Below, one piece after another: positions 63,557 to 64,000 of a DNA stretch of 64,000 nt. This DNA is from DAOTWA01 sp963702935 (GTDB lineage: Bacteria > Chloroflexota > Anaerolineae > Anaerolineales > Anaerolineaceae). The position numbers and the translations under genes are program-made. How positions within the stretch are numbered: the first letter of the stretch is position 1; each line of letters begins with the position of its first letter. The notes under the pieces were generated by a model that had not been told where the DNA came from, did not search any database, and saw only the letters and a program-made list of their open reading frames with translations. The stretch lies in the NCBI GenBank assembly GCA_963702935.1, contig OY969772.1, positions 2,418,001 through 2,482,000 on the forward strand. The letters are read 5' to 3'.

Positions 63557-64000
63557 ACGGGTTGAATCTGGTGGGTTTCATCTTCGTGCTCCTGTGTGCG
63601 CTGCTCATGGCGGTCTTCGGATTCGCCCGGCGCAAGCGGCCACGCGTCAATCTGCGCAATATTATCGCCTTCAGCCGCTTGCAGCGCGCCATCGGCCTGG
63701 CGGTGGAGGACGGCTCTCGCCTGCACGTGGCCCTGGGCAGCGGGAATATGCTCACCCCGCAGAACGCCTCCGGCCTGGTGGGGCTGACCATGCTGCAACA
63801 GATCGCGCTGCTCAGCTCGATCAGCGACCGGCCGCCCATCGCCACCAGCGGCGACCCGACCCTGGCGATCCTCAGCCAGGATACCCTGCACTCGGCTTAC
63901 CGCACGGCCAATGCCCTGGACCTGTACGACCCGACTCGCGCCAGGTTCAGCGGCCCCACCCCCTTCTCTTACGCTGCCGGCGCGCTGCCGGTGGCCTGGG
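63553..64000 (+). CDS. DUF6754-type membrane protein, N-terminal part (cut by window edge)
   Basis: The GTG at 63553 overlaps the preceding stop. The visible ~149 residues start with a membrane helix (LNLVGFIFVLLCALLMAVFG) and a basic cytoplasmic stretch. AIGLAVEDGSRLHVALGSGN and NASGLVGLTMLQQIALLSSI follow, a pattern I recall from DUF6754 proteins of Chloroflexota. The rest lies beyond the window. Function unknown. Confidence 0.6.
   Translation, partial: MNGLNLVGFIFVLLCALLMAVFGFARRKRPRVNLRNIIAFSRLQRAIGLAVEDGSRLHVALGSGNMLTPQNASGLVGLTMLQQIALLSSISDRPPIATSGDPTLAILSQDTLHSAYRTANALDLYDPTRARFSGPTPFSYAAGALPVAW

Overview
The window looks like chromosomal DNA of a Chloroflexota bacterium, most likely Anaerolineae. 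The basis is gene content: an ECF sigma factor paired with a DUF5667 membrane protein, a LysM protein with the Cys-rich N-terminal module common in that group, a DUF6754-type protein at the right edge, 7TM-PAS-GAF sensor proteins and a propeller-bearing Ser/Thr kinase. No rRNA, tRNA or CRISPR array was seen. Most of the window is GC-rich; the first ~8 kb is visibly more AT-rich.

1-20.6 kb is a cell-surface polysaccharide region. It holds glycosyltransferases, a hexapeptide acyltransferase, an IS1634-like insertion remnant, a methyltransferase and a radical SAM/SPASM protein. These are followed by the export and assembly set: a WbaP-like phosphoglycosyltransferase, an LCP ligase, a Wzz/BY-kinase fusion and a LysM protein. 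VanZ-like, DUF4127, DUF5667/ECF sigma, DUF2892, GT2 and nucleotide-sugar epimerase genes close it. 21-32 kb carries bacterioferritin, a SWIM-SNF2 helicase, a NarL-type two-component pair, a stand-alone pseudo-receiver and a large secreted cadherin-like protein. 32-45.6 kb has two convergent MFS transporters, a PadR regulator, a DsbA-like thioredoxin, a CPBP protease, an ADP-forming acyl-CoA synthetase, a GH3-type adenylating enzyme with a methyltransferase, and a 7TM-GAF3-GGDEF diguanylate cyclase.

45.9-50.8 kb is the most unusual locus: a roadblock/longin-like protein, a Rab-like small GTPase and, tail to tail, a Ser/Thr kinase with two predicted seven-bladed WD40 propellers. 50.9-64 kb holds citrate synthase, an EamA exporter, a DUF2877 (AllH-like) protein, a xanthine-dehydrogenase-family operon (FAD, 2Fe-2S and Mo subunits) continuing into a cyclase-family hydrolase and a GNAT-like protein, an SDR, a putative hydrolase, and the start of a DUF6754-type gene.

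Two features run through the whole window. First, about fifteen otherwise good genes are broken by single-base shifts, mostly at homopolymers. This reads as uncorrected sequencing or assembly indels more than as pseudogenes, and I have reported the joined genes. Second, the intergenic spaces are rich in dispersed inverted repeats. At least four families recur here, one of them a 183-bp MITE-like element with perfect 12-bp terminal inverted repeats and a perfect 12-bp flanking duplication.
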